64,000 bases of DNA from Pseudomaricurvus alkylphenolicus (GTDB taxonomy: Bacteria > Pseudomonadota > Gammaproteobacteria > Pseudomonadales > Cellvibrionaceae): the NCBI RefSeq assembly GCF_011683955.1, contig NZ_JAAQPI010000009.1, forward strand, positions 186,001-250,000. The letters run 5' to 3'. Made by a program: the position numbers and the translations under genes. Below are positions 43,538-52,000 of this stretch, in pieces. Below the pieces are notes generated by a model that worked only from the letters and a program-made list of their open reading frames with translations, was not told the origin of the DNA and searched no databases. Every line of letters begins with the position of its first letter. Position 1 is the first letter of the stretch.

Positions 43538-44488
43538 ATGTCGTCTCTAGAAACCCTACCGGAAGAAATTACCGCCAAGATCGCCAAAAACAAGGGATCT
43601 GCCGCCGGTGAGCTCCGGTCTTATGAGCCCAGCGCCCGCGCTCAGGCCATTGCCTGCGGTGATCTCAAGGTCGGTCCTGACACTGCAGAGAATGTCGTCT
43701 TGTACAGCCATTACGCCTCTATTTGCTCCCAGCGAGCGCGCATGGTGCTGGTAGAAAAGCAGGTACCATTCAAAGGGGTGATGCTGCACTACGAACTCGG
43801 TGAAACCATATCGCCTACCTATATGGGTATTAATCCCAGGGGGCTGGTACCAACTATCATCGCTGATGGCGAAGTGGTGTTCGATTCTGCGACCATTATG
43901 CAGTATGTAAACAACCGTTATGCCGGCCCTGATCTCACTCCAGGTGACGATCAACAAAAAGCCTTGATCAAGCAGGAAATTGCCAGGGCGGACTTTTTTC
44001 CCATCCGTGATCTGGTCACGCGCATAGGTATGGAACGGAGCGCCACTGGGGCAACTTACTCCGGTTGGGGAGCAGAGGGCCTCAAGAAAATGATTGGCGC
44101 CATGCACGAATACAAGGTGAAATACCCTGAATTCGCGGTAAATTACGACCAAAAGATCCAGGATTGGATGGGGCAAATCGAGCGATCCCAGAATCCGCAA
44201 GTCATGGAAAATACCTATGATTACGCCAATGAAGTGATGGACGACTTTGACAAACGACTTCAGACACAGGAATTTATCGTCGGAAACGAATTTTCTCTGG
44301 CCGATATCACTTGGGTACCTGTGCTGATTCGTCTGCAGTATGCTCTGGACTTTAAAATCTGGGGAGATGGACTGCGTCCAAACCTGGAACAGTACTTTGT
44401 TAGTCGGATCAAGACGCGCCCGGGATTTAAACCCGCGATCGTAGACCACTACTACAACAATGTTGTGCCTGAAGGCATCGCTTCCTGA
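43538..44488 (+). CDS. GST family protein resembling tetrachlorohydroquinone dehalogenase PcpC
   Basis: A 316-residue GST with an extra 50 N-terminal residues. The active-site segment is Y59-A-S61-I-C63-S-Q, the Ser-x-Cys pair used by PcpC, in which a glutathionyl-cysteine intermediate forms during reductive dehalogenation (family knowledge). From memory, the KYPEF region and the EFSLADITWVPVLIRLQ...RPNLEQYFVSRIKTRPGF segment also align with PcpC. It could alternatively be a maleylpyruvate- or maleylacetoacetate-type isomerase. Divergent from a PcpR-like LysR gene, as expected for an inducible aromatic-degradation gene. Confidence 0.75.
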   Translation: MSSLETLPEEITAKIAKNKGSAAGELRSYEPSARAQAIACGDLKVGPDTAENVVLYSHYASICSQRARMVLVEKQVPFKGVMLHYELGETISPTYMGINPRGLVPTIIADGEVVFDSATIMQYVNNRYAGPDLTPGDDQQKALIKQEIARADFFPIRDLVTRIGMERSATGATYSGWGAEGLKKMIGAMHEYKVKYPEFAVNYDQKIQDWMGQIERSQNPQVMENTYDYANEVMDDFDKRLQTQEFIVGNEFSLADITWVPVLIRLQYALDFKIWGDGLRPNLEQYFVSRIKTRPGFKPAIVDHYYNNVVPEGIAS

Positions 44489-44511
44489 ACCACCCCGTTT
44501 AGCCCGTCGGC

Positions 44512-44531
44512 AGGCCCCCGGCGGGCCTTTC
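44512..44531 (+). terminator. hairpin terminator after the GST gene
   Basis: AGGCCC (44512-44517) pairs with GGGCCT (44523-44528), preceded by a partly overlapping GCCCG/CGGGC pairing and followed by TTTCT. Confidence 0.6.
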
Positions 44532-44534
44532 TCT

Positions 44535-44579
44535 GCTACCCGATTTGTTTATAGCAGCTACCTGTCTCATTCATTTATT
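44535..44579 (+). promoter_or_regulatory. two tandem GCTACC boxes upstream of the MFS gene
   Basis: GCTACCCGATTTGTTTAT (from 44535) and GCTACCTGTCTCATTCATT (from 44557) are 22 bp apart and each resembles the 33293/43443 box (15 of 18 and 14 of 19 positions against the 33293 copy). They begin 113 and 91 bp before the MFS start, the same distance range as at the other two genes. Confidence 0.42.
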
Positions 44580-44647
44580 GCGGCACTTTTGCCTTTGATA
44601 CCATAAACACCGGAACCAGCCTCAATTACCTCCTGTTTGAGAAAGTT

Positions 44648-45871
44648 ATGAATACAGATGCCGCAGCCACCCGGGACCTGCAAACAACAACCCCAAATGA
44701 TCAAAGCCTGCCGATGGCTATCTCCCGCATCTGCATGTGGGTTTCGGGACAAGCCTGGGTACCCCTGCTGCCCCTGCTGATCGGCGCCATCACCACTAAG
44801 TTTGCTTTGGATTTGTCTACTGCTGGTTTTGTGGCGGCCGCGCAAATCCTCTGCGGTGCCTTTGGTGCATTTGCAATGTCAAGGCTGTTGGGGAAATTTA
44901 ATGCCCGTTATATGGCGGTCATCGCCATTACCGTCGCAATGTTGGGTAACATCCTTGCCGCCCTGGCACCTGCTTTGAGCCTGTTTTTCCTGTCCCGCGT
45001 CATCAGTGGCTTGGCTGAGGGCTGTCTGATGGCGCTGGCATCCGGCGCGGCGGCGGTGAGTACCAGAACCGAGCACGTTTTCAGCACTTACAAAATCAGT
45101 TTTGGTCTGTACGCGGTGATTGGGTTATTGATAGCACCCGGTTTGATCACCGAGTTTGAGTTGCTGGGTGGTTATGGATTAATCTTTGGCGTAAATGTCG
45201 TCACTTTGGTATTCGCCTGGAGCGCCTTCCCCAAGACAATTGGGGCCCCTCAAACCGAAAACACCGAGACACCCAGGAAGAACAGCCAATATTCCCGCCT
45301 GTTTGTCTTCGCCCTCTGTTCCGCCATTGTTCTGTCGGTGGTTGGTGTTATGGGGCTGCAGGCCTTTATTGAACGAATAGGCGCAGAGGTTATTCATCTC
45401 GAAGCGCAAACCATCGGCAATATTCTGGCCGGTGCAGCCGCCGCCAGTATCCTGTCTCCGCTGCTGGTCATGTATCTGGTCAAAAAGGGTTTCGGGCGCG
45501 CCCTTCCGTTTACTATTGCCGCGACAATCAATATTGTGGCTGTTGCCCTGCTGGGCGTCAACGGAACCCCCCTCTTTTTTGTCATTGCCGCGCTGGCAAT
45601 AATGCCTTTCGTGCTCTTTACCCAACCCTATCAAATTGGCCTGCTCGCGGACCTCGATCCTTCAGGAAAACTCGCCGCCGCGGCCCCGGGATTTTTTGGC
45701 CTCGGCGCTGCCATTGGCGCGCCACTGGCCGGGGCTTTTTCAGAACAATTCGGGTTGATCAATATCACCTTCCTGGCGGCAGCACTGACCTTTGTCTCCT
45801 ATTTGATCATTGTTAACATTGCCCGGGTTGTTGACAGAAATACCTCTGGTGGTGCGGCTGAATCCAGCTGA
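44648..45871 (+). CDS. MFS transporter
   Basis: A 407-residue protein with 12 predicted membrane helices in two halves of six. The loop 2-3 region (SRLLGKFNARY) and the motif SRVISGLAEGCLMALASGAAAV in helix 4 fit the drug:H+ antiporter/sugar-type MFS subfamilies. The central loop lies around residues 195-220. Direction cannot be read; uptake of an aromatic acid or efflux of an intermediate are both possible. Preceded by two GCTACC boxes, so it is probably co-regulated with the upstream GST. Confidence 0.85.
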   Translation: MNTDAAATRDLQTTTPNDQSLPMAISRICMWVSGQAWVPLLPLLIGAITTKFALDLSTAGFVAAAQILCGAFGAFAMSRLLGKFNARYMAVIAITVAMLGNILAALAPALSLFFLSRVISGLAEGCLMALASGAAAVSTRTEHVFSTYKISFGLYAVIGLLIAPGLITEFELLGGYGLIFGVNVVTLVFAWSAFPKTIGAPQTENTETPRKNSQYSRLFVFALCSAIVLSVVGVMGLQAFIERIGAEVIHLEAQTIGNILAGAAAASILSPLLVMYLVKKGFGRALPFTIAATINIVAVALLGVNGTPLFFVIAALAIMPFVLFTQPYQIGLLADLDPSGKLAAAAPGFFGLGAAIGAPLAGAFSEQFGLINITFLAAALTFVSYLIIVNIARVVDRNTSGGAAESS

Positions 45872-45954
45872 TCTTTCAGAGTTTACCGGCAACAAATGGT
45901 TTTGATTGGGTTATAATCGACCTGACCAAAACTTTATACTGCGGGTAGCACCTG

Positions 45955-46569
45955 ATGTATTTCAACTTCCAAGAGATGTCCCCCAATCAACGTTATGTCA
46001 CCATGACCAGCAGTGTGCTGCCAAGGCCCATTGCCTGGGTGTTGACCGACAACGGTGACGAGAGTTACAACCTTGCGCCCTTCTCGTTTTTTAATGCCAT
46101 CTGCTCTGATCCTCCCCTATTGATGATTTCCATTGGCAAAAAACCCACTGGAGAGAATAAGGATACCGTTACCAATCTGATTGAGCGCAAACAATGCGTG
46201 ATTCATATTGCCCACACGGAACAGGCTTCTTCTGTGAACGAGACTTCCCGAACGCTTGCACATGGCGAGTCGGAGCTGGAGTACGTGGATCTCGGCTTAG
46301 CCGAGTTTGAGGGATTCGACCTGCCGCGAATCAAAGAGTGCCGAGTGGCCTACGCCTGTGACTTGTATGATATTCAGGAGGTTGGCAACGCGCCACAATC
46401 GCTGGTTTTTGCGCAGATTCGATCTGTTTTCGTGAACGACGAGATCGTTGGTAAAGATGCCAAAGGCCGCGCCAAAATCGAAGCTGATAAGCTCAATCCG
46501 CTGGCGCGACTGGGGGGTTCCGAGTTCGTTGAAAACGGGCGGATTTTTAGTGTTCCGCGACCCAAATAA
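45955..46569 (+). CDS. flavin reductase-like FMN-binding split-barrel protein
   Basis: A 204-residue protein of the flavin-reductase-like (DIM6/NTAB) family. TSSVLPRPIAWVLT near the N-terminus, NLAPFSFFNAICSDPPLLMISIG and TVTNLIERKQCVIHI are characteristic of the FMN-binding split barrel. Members reduce flavins for monooxygenases or act as FMN oxidoreductases on their own. It is transcribed with the MFS gene (83 bp apart). No two-component FMNH2 monooxygenase is seen in the window. Confidence 0.8.
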   Translation: MYFNFQEMSPNQRYVTMTSSVLPRPIAWVLTDNGDESYNLAPFSFFNAICSDPPLLMISIGKKPTGENKDTVTNLIERKQCVIHIAHTEQASSVNETSRTLAHGESELEYVDLGLAEFEGFDLPRIKECRVAYACDLYDIQEVGNAPQSLVFAQIRSVFVNDEIVGKDAKGRAKIEADKLNPLARLGGSEFVENGRIFSVPRPK

Positions 46570-46634
46570 TTTTTATTGGTTCAATGCTGCGATCCGTCGC
46601 CCTCGGGCTGCCACACAATTCTGTCAAACACTGT

Positions 46635-46657
46635 AGCAGCGCGCTCTGAGCGCGACC
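46635..46657. repeat. REP-like palindrome, copy 1
   Basis: AGCAGCGCGCTCTGAGCGCGACC: the arms GCGCGCTC/GAGCGCG are inverse complements. It matches 57509-57532 on the opposite strand with a single difference in the loop. Located between convergent genes. Confidence 0.7.
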
Positions 46658-46677
46658 GGTGCAAGGTGCCAAAACCC

Positions 46678-46703
46678 GTCGCCCTCGGAGCGGGCTGCTA
46701 CAG
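46678..46703. repeat. REP-like palindrome, copy 2 (inverted)
   Basis: The reverse complement reads CTGTAGCAGCCCGCTCCGAGGGCGAC, a variant of copy 1 in opposite orientation 20 bp away. Paired inverted REPs are typical of intergenic REP clusters (BIME-like). Confidence 0.6.
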
Positions 46704-46709
46704 GGAAGG

Positions 46710-47459
46710 TTAGAAACCGCTGAGAATTGCGCCAGCTCCGGGAGCTACCGGCTCCAGGTCCATGGCCTCCAACAGTTTTCGAGTGGTACAGGCCGCAGCT
46801 GAAGTCACCGGCAATCCGAGCTTGTCCTGAACCGCTTCAATTGCGGGCAATGACGGCATCTGCACACAGGCGGAAATCACCACCGCATCGGCACCTTCGA
46901 TATTAAGCGCGTCTACATCATTGACCAACAGCATGGGGTCACGACGCCCGACTTCCAGATTGTCCGGAATCTCCAGGGCGATACTGTCGATTACCTCTAT
47001 GCCCTGATCCTGGATATAGTCAACCACCAGGTTGGTGAGAGGACGCATATAGGGAGTTACAATCGAAATACGCTTGGCGGAAAGATCCCGCAGCCCATCA
47101 ACCAACGCACCTGCAGAGGTAACTACTGGCGCAGGATGGCCCGTTTCAATAGCAATATTGGATAAACGCTCTTCACTGGCCTTGTGGTAACCGAGCCCCA
47201 TACTCATTATCGCTACCAGGCAAGCGTAACCCATGACATCAACATCGGCATCCGCGAGTTCCGCCGCGCAACGCAGAGAATCGGCATCCATAGCTTCCAA
47301 CTGCTCCTTGGTCACTTTCTGCATACGCATGCGGCTTGAGTGAAAAGTAAAACGTTCATCTCGTATGGCTTCTCGAGCACGGAACATGGCAGGAATTTCG
47401 GTTTCCATGGTGGTGTTTGAGCTGGGCACGATTTGGCCGATACGGTAGGTCTTAGACAT
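46710..47459 (-). CDS. maleate isomerase-like (Asp/Glu racemase superfamily) protein
   Basis: A 249-residue protein. The N-terminal GQIVPSSNTTMETEIP and the two catalytic-type cysteines C80 (GYACLVA) and C198 (SACVQMPS) match maleate cis-trans isomerases and arylmalonate decarboxylase relatives. Length is as expected. Maleate to fumarate is the last step of nicotinate-type and some gentisate-type pathways, which would fit the monooxygenase/ring-cleavage genes upstream. It is the last gene of the minus-strand unit that starts with the aryl ligase. A decarboxylase or racemase role cannot be excluded. Confidence 0.78.
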   Translation of the reverse strand: MSKTYRIGQIVPSSNTTMETEIPAMFRAREAIRDERFTFHSSRMRMQKVTKEQLEAMDADSLRCAAELADADVDVMGYACLVAIMSMGLGYHKASEERLSNIAIETGHPAPVVTSAGALVDGLRDLSAKRISIVTPYMRPLTNLVVDYIQDQGIEVIDSIALEIPDNLEVGRRDPMLLVNDVDALNIEGADAVVISACVQMPSLPAIEAVQDKLGLPVTSAAACTTRKLLEAMDLEPVAPGAGAILSGF

Positions 47460-47510
47460 TAGCCTGGACTCCTGGTTGATTTCCTAAGTTCAGAGACAAA
47501 TGTTCCCTTG

Positions 47511-47532
47511 CGGGCTGGCAAGAACCAGCCCG
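47511..47532. repeat. intercistronic hairpin
   Basis: CGGGCTGG-N6-CCAGCCCG is a perfect 8-bp stem in the 106-bp space between the amidohydrolase and maleate-isomerase genes. No T-run follows, so it may be an mRNA-stability element rather than a terminator. Confidence 0.45.
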
Positions 47533-47565
47533 AGCCATTGTCTCAAGTGCAACGGGTAGCGGAAA

Positions 47566-49017
47566 TTATTCCGCTGGTAAAGAAGGCATCAGATCTTGCT
47601 GGTCAAACGCCTTACCGTGTTTGACGACGGTCTCAAGTGCCTGCAAATTTTCAATTTTATTTAACGGGTTTTTCGAAAGTATGAGAAAGTCCGCAAACTT
47701 TCCGGCTTCAACGCTGCCATAGAGATCATCCTTTCCGGCAACCTTGGCAGAGTTCAGGGTTGCTGCTACGATCAGATCCCTGGCTGGAATACCGGCTTCG
47801 TTCATTCTTTTCAGTTCAAGATGCATGGATGCACCGTGGGACAGCCCCATCAGTCCGGCGTCGGTTCCCACCGCCAGCGAAACGCCGGCTTCGTACAGAG
47901 CCAGGGTATTGGACGCGACCATTTCCCGGCGTGAACCAAGATAGTCCGCGTCATCCTTGCTGGGAGGTAAAGGTTCATGCCACGACTGGATGACTCCCGG
48001 AATACTGCAGCTTTCCTCGATAGCAAGAAGCTCGAATTCCTTGGTATAAAGTTCCTCGAAAGTGCGTTTGTGCAGCGCCATGGTCGGTACAATAATAACG
48101 TCCTTTGCACGCGCCAAAGACAGGAATTTTTCATCGACCGGCTGGTCGGACGGCAGGTGCTGTAAACTGTCAACACCCAGTTCCATCAATCTGCGTCCAT
48201 ACTCCAAGGTATGCACATGGCTGGTTACCTTTAATCCGTATTTGGCGGCTTCGGCGATCAGTGCCTCGTGAATTTCCTCCCAGCCGAGCCAATCGAGTAT
48301 CAGCCTGAACAGCATACTGCCCCGGTCATCCACTGCTGTCTTAACCATGCTGGCATTATTGGCCGCGGCCTCCCGAGCAAAGGCAATCGCGTCCTCCGGT
48401 GAGGTCAGTGATTTGAGCGTGAGCTCACCGTTCCATCTGGGGAAAAGACGTTCAGCCAAAAAATTGGGTACAGCCACTGCTGGCCCATGACTATTAAAGA
48501 CACTGGGGGCATCTGTCATTTTTTCTGCCTGGTCCCTGGCGCTGTACTCGATACTGGGACCGCCCATGGACAGTGCTCCAGTGACCCCGGCGCAGAGAAA
48601 GCTCCTCAAAGTGTCAGGTACATGGCTCTCAACCCACTTGATCTCATCTTCATAGGGCACAATATGCCGAAGGTCCATCATTGCCGGGCGGGTATAGATA
48701 CGCCCCGATGTCATAAAGTGGATATGTGCATCAATCAGACCGGGTACTACCCAACGGCCGGAAACATCAACGACACTGGCTCCCTCCGGCACTTCGATGT
48801 CAGCCCCCGCGGCAAGAATCTTACTGCCTTGCAACAGAACCGTTGCGTTCTGGACGGGATCCGCTCCCGTGCCATCGATCAATGTCGCGCCCTGATAGGC
48901 AACGATGGGTTTCATAGCTCCGGAGGCGCCTGCGAGTAAATCGCCGGACGACAAGAGTGCCAGTAATGAAAGGCTGCCTATCGCGCTTCGAAACTTGCCG
49001 AATATCCCGTGTCGCAT
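47566..49017 (-). CDS. secreted amidohydrolase, copy 2
   Basis: A 483-residue amidohydrolase with a signal peptide (about 1-30, ending LAGA). Metal and active-site motifs: DAHIH, a Lys in SMVKTAVDD, SHVHT, LQHLPSD and GTDAGLMG. It differs in sequence from copy 1 (36592) but has the same secretion and superfamily. Its ATG overlaps the TGA of the FAD monooxygenase gene (TGATG), so the two are translationally coupled. Probably acts in the periplasm on an amide, lactone or ester-like bond of the incoming substrate. Confidence 0.8.
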   Translation of the reverse strand: MRHGIFGKFRSAIGSLSLLALLSSGDLLAGASGAMKPIVAYQGATLIDGTGADPVQNATVLLQGSKILAAGADIEVPEGASVVDVSGRWVVPGLIDAHIHFMTSGRIYTRPAMMDLRHIVPYEDEIKWVESHVPDTLRSFLCAGVTGALSMGGPSIEYSARDQAEKMTDAPSVFNSHGPAVAVPNFLAERLFPRWNGELTLKSLTSPEDAIAFAREAAANNASMVKTAVDDRGSMLFRLILDWLGWEEIHEALIAEAAKYGLKVTSHVHTLEYGRRLMELGVDSLQHLPSDQPVDEKFLSLARAKDVIIVPTMALHKRTFEELYTKEFELLAIEESCSIPGVIQSWHEPLPPSKDDADYLGSRREMVASNTLALYEAGVSLAVGTDAGLMGLSHGASMHLELKRMNEAGIPARDLIVAATLNSAKVAGKDDLYGSVEAGKFADFLILSKNPLNKIENLQALETVVKHGKAFDQQDLMPSLPAE

Positions 49018-50147
49018 CAGCTTGCCTGCTGTTCCTGAGCGGCGACAAAGTTGGGCACAAACATTTTCAATCGATCGGCGGGCATACGGCCGGTACGGTC
49101 CATATAGTCCTGGATAAAGTCCAAAACCGGCATACCCAGTTTCTCATGAACGTTCTCGTACCAGGTATAGCTTTGAACAGTGGCCGCCATCAACTTTTCT
49201 TTCTTTGGCTTGCCTTTTTCTTCGTAGGCCGCTAATGCAGCCGGGATATCATCCGGGGAAGCCGCCAGCGCATCTGCCAGCCCAAGCGCATCCTCCATGG
49301 CCAGGCGAGTACCGGAGCCGATCGAGAAATGAGCGCGATACAATGCGTCGCCGATCAACACCCGATTACCCACGGACCAGCGCTCGTTCTTGATCGCCTC
49401 GAACTGGTTCCAGTTTGACTTGTTTTCGATCATGGGACGCCCTTCGAATACATCATCGAACGCCTCTTCGAACATCGCCTTGCGCTCGGCGTTGGTCATC
49501 TTGTCCATACCCAGATCAAACCAGCATTGCTCCTCAACTTCTCCCACCACTGTCCACATCTCGGGTGTATAGGCATAGTAGTGGATCATGATACTGCTGT
49601 TTTTGTAACTTCTGAAACGCAAGCCCGACTCGTGCTTGGGATGGGCACAACCCCACCAGACAAAGTAGTTTCCACGAGTGTTGCGCTGAGTCCCGAATTC
49701 TGACTCGTTGGCCGACCGAACCACAGAGTTGGCACCATCAGCGCCGACGATGACATCATAGTCATCAAACTCGCTCAAATCGTCAATGCGCCGTTCATGT
49801 ACGACCTCAATACCCAGGTCCCTGCAGCGTTGCTCCAACACAGTAAGGATATCCAGACGAGTAATGGCTCCACCCTGGGCCGCAAAATCCAGAGTAAAGG
49901 CACCCTGGTCGTTTTCGATAACCTGACTGGGAATGAAATACATCTTTTCCTGAAGAGCTTTCATCGACGTCGGTTCAGACTCATTCAATTTGTCAATAGC
50001 TGACTCCGCCAGAGCCACTCCAAAGCCATAGGTGGCGTCTTTGGGGTTTTGTTCCAAAACCAGAATTTCGTCCGCAGTGCCTCTGGATTTCAACAGAACA
50101 GCGAGAAATAACGCACTGGGACCACCACCGATAATGCATACTTTCAT
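49017..50147 (-). CDS. FAD-dependent aryl(-CoA) monooxygenase, copy 2
   Basis: A 376-residue flavoprotein nearly colinear with copy 1 (34605-35735). It has the same GGGPSA, GADGANS and GDALYRAHFSIGSGTRLAMEDA signatures of anthraniloyl-CoA/salicylyl-CoA hydroxylase domains. It lies 18 bp downstream of the aryl-acid ligase, which makes a CoA-ester or AMP-ester substrate plausible: activation, then hydroxylation. Followed by a coupled amidohydrolase gene. Confidence 0.84.
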   Translation of the reverse strand: MKVCIIGGGPSALFLAVLLKSRGTADEILVLEQNPKDATYGFGVALAESAIDKLNESEPTSMKALQEKMYFIPSQVIENDQGAFTLDFAAQGGAITRLDILTVLEQRCRDLGIEVVHERRIDDLSEFDDYDVIVGADGANSVVRSANESEFGTQRNTRGNYFVWWGCAHPKHESGLRFRSYKNSSIMIHYYAYTPEMWTVVGEVEEQCWFDLGMDKMTNAERKAMFEEAFDDVFEGRPMIENKSNWNQFEAIKNERWSVGNRVLIGDALYRAHFSIGSGTRLAMEDALGLADALAASPDDIPAALAAYEEKGKPKKEKLMAATVQSYTWYENVHEKLGMPVLDFIQDYMDRTGRMPADRLKMFVPNFVAAQEQQAS

Positions 50148-50165
50148 TTGTCTACTCCTCTTTCA

Positions 50166-51839
50166 TTAGGCAATTGCGTTTTCTTTGGCTTCGCGCTCAA
50201 GAGTTTCTGTGATCTGAGCTCGCAGCAACGGTTTGCTCGGCTTGCCCGATGCGGTCAACGGGTAGGCTTCGATAACTTCGATACGTTCCGGGCACTTGTA
50301 TTTGGCCAGACCTTCCTCGACCAGGAATTCCATCAACTCTTTCACATCCGGCACGGGCGCATTGCCGGCGGGGATGACAAAGGCACAAGCACGCTCCTCG
50401 TAATCGGGGTCTGGCATGGCCACGATCATAATGTCGCCCACGCCCGGGTGACGGGCGGCAACCCGCTCGACTTCTTCACAATTAATTTTCTCACCGCCAC
50501 GACTAACGACATCTTTCAAACGCCCTTCGAAGGAATAATAGGTATCGCCATCGATTATCCGTGCCGCCATCAAGTCACCTGAACGATAGAAACCATCGCT
50601 GGTAAAGGCCTCGCGGTTACGTTCCTCAGAGTCGTAATAGCCGAAAAAGGTATAAGGGCCACGGGATATCATTTCTCCGGTTTCTCCAGGAGGCAGTTCC
50701 CTCTCGGTGCCCGGTTCAACGATACGCACCTCATCCCATTCGGACACAGGACGACCGATGGTGTTAAACCTGGCTTCCTCAGGATCCGTAGGCTTGGCAA
50801 AACAGATAAGGCCTTCCGTCATACCGAACAGGTGTATTCCTTTGGCCCCCAGAACCGCTTCCGACTGCCGTGCCGCAGCGGTACTGATTATCCCATCAAC
50901 CTGGGCAAGTGGTAACATGTCCTTTGCCCCGCTCTTCTGAATACCCGATAGAGCGGCTGGCATCATGCCAAGGTAGGTCGGTTTACGCTGTTGAATCAAC
51001 TGGAATACCGTCATCGGTTCCACAACAGCCGTTACCACAGCCTCACCGCCAAAAAGCAGTACAGGGAATACAACGCATGCCATGGCTGCATTGTGGATTG
51101 TCTGCAGCGGCATGAAAGTCACCGTATTTTCGTTGTAGTCCAGCCACTCCCCCGTCGCACGCATGTTGTAGATGTACTCGTTGCTCATGCGGGGAATAAT
51201 CTTGGAAATACTGGTGGTGCCGCCGGACAACTGGAATGCGGCTACCTGAAAAGGATCACGTTCAATGGAATCGATACGGGCCCTTGCCGCTTCTCTGTCC
51301 TGAGAGGCAATCAGCTTGGCCATATTGGGAATATCTTCCGGCCCTTCTCCCCGCACTATCACCAAATGCTCCATTGATGGGGTTTTGGCGGCAATCTGTT
51401 TGGCGAAATCGACGAAATCAAAACGTTCCTCGATACCAACAAAGTGTGCCTTGGCGCCAGAATGATTGGCCAGGTATGAGATCTCCGAGTCACGATGCGC
51501 GGCAAGCGTACACAGGGGGATCAAGTCGGCTTTCCAGCAAGCAATGACCGCAACCACTATCTCAATGCTGTTAACCACCTGGAACACAACTCGGTCTTGA
51601 GGCTGCAGTCCCATATCCATCAGAGCGCCTGCAAAGCAGTCGGAGTCGTGATCCAGCTGTGCGTAAGTAATCTCACCCTCAGGAGAAGAAATTGCAGTGC
51701 GGTCAGGCCATTTGGCCATCGCTGCCATCATGCCCTCGGCCAACGTTTCCTCCTGCAGAGGACCATTGACGAAATAGCGCTCCAGCGCTTCCTGTGTCGG
51801 ATACACCACACCTGGCAGTGGATTCTTAACCCCTAGCAT
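50166..51839 (-). CDS. aryl-acid AMP/CoA ligase (EntE/SdgA-like)
   Basis: A 557-residue ANL-superfamily enzyme. AMP-binding motifs are LSGGTTSISKIIPR, FGMTEGLI, SRGPYTFFGYY and SGDLM, with the C-terminal catalytic Lys in LTASGKPSK. The pattern follows 2,3-dihydroxybenzoate- and salicylate-AMP ligases along most of its length. Start ATG 51839 follows GGAGAGAG. It is the first gene of the unit ligase-monooxygenase-amidohydrolase-maleate isomerase. The promoter region, shared with the divergent VOC copy 2, has a 22-bp inverted repeat. It would activate a hydroxybenzoate-like acid; the true acid is unknown. Confidence 0.85.
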   Translation of the reverse strand: MLGVKNPLPGVVYPTQEALERYFVNGPLQEETLAEGMMAAMAKWPDRTAISSPEGEITYAQLDHDSDCFAGALMDMGLQPQDRVVFQVVNSIEIVVAVIACWKADLIPLCTLAAHRDSEISYLANHSGAKAHFVGIEERFDFVDFAKQIAAKTPSMEHLVIVRGEGPEDIPNMAKLIASQDREAARARIDSIERDPFQVAAFQLSGGTTSISKIIPRMSNEYIYNMRATGEWLDYNENTVTFMPLQTIHNAAMACVVFPVLLFGGEAVVTAVVEPMTVFQLIQQRKPTYLGMMPAALSGIQKSGAKDMLPLAQVDGIISTAAARQSEAVLGAKGIHLFGMTEGLICFAKPTDPEEARFNTIGRPVSEWDEVRIVEPGTERELPPGETGEMISRGPYTFFGYYDSEERNREAFTSDGFYRSGDLMAARIIDGDTYYSFEGRLKDVVSRGGEKINCEEVERVAARHPGVGDIMIVAMPDPDYEERACAFVIPAGNAPVPDVKELMEFLVEEGLAKYKCPERIEVIEAYPLTASGKPSKPLLRAQITETLEREAKENAIA

Positions 51840-51890
51840 AATCTCTCTCCGCAAAAGTACATGGCAACCATTGTAGACCAACACTTACCT

Positions 51891-51912
51891 AATGTGAACC
51901 ATAATTCTTAAT
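51891..51912. promoter_or_regulatory. 22-bp inverted-repeat operator between ligase and VOC genes
   Basis: AATGTGAA-N6-TTCTTAAT matches AATAAGAA-N6-TTCTTATT in 13 of 16 positions; the N6 is CCATAA. It overlaps a 15-bp palindrome CTTAAT-N3-ATTAAG (51907-51921). It would serve both divergent units. Confidence 0.45.
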
Positions 51913-52000
51913 TGGATTAAGGCGAGAATTTGGGTATAGTGACTACATACACTACAGGCCGAATATGGTTGAAATAGACAGACAATAGAGGAAAAAGAGT

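Noticed and set aside
43556-44449. 297-codon reading frame on the minus strand opposite the PcpC-like GST
   Set aside because: Antisense of a clear GST; His/Arg/Phe-rich composition typical of shadow frames.
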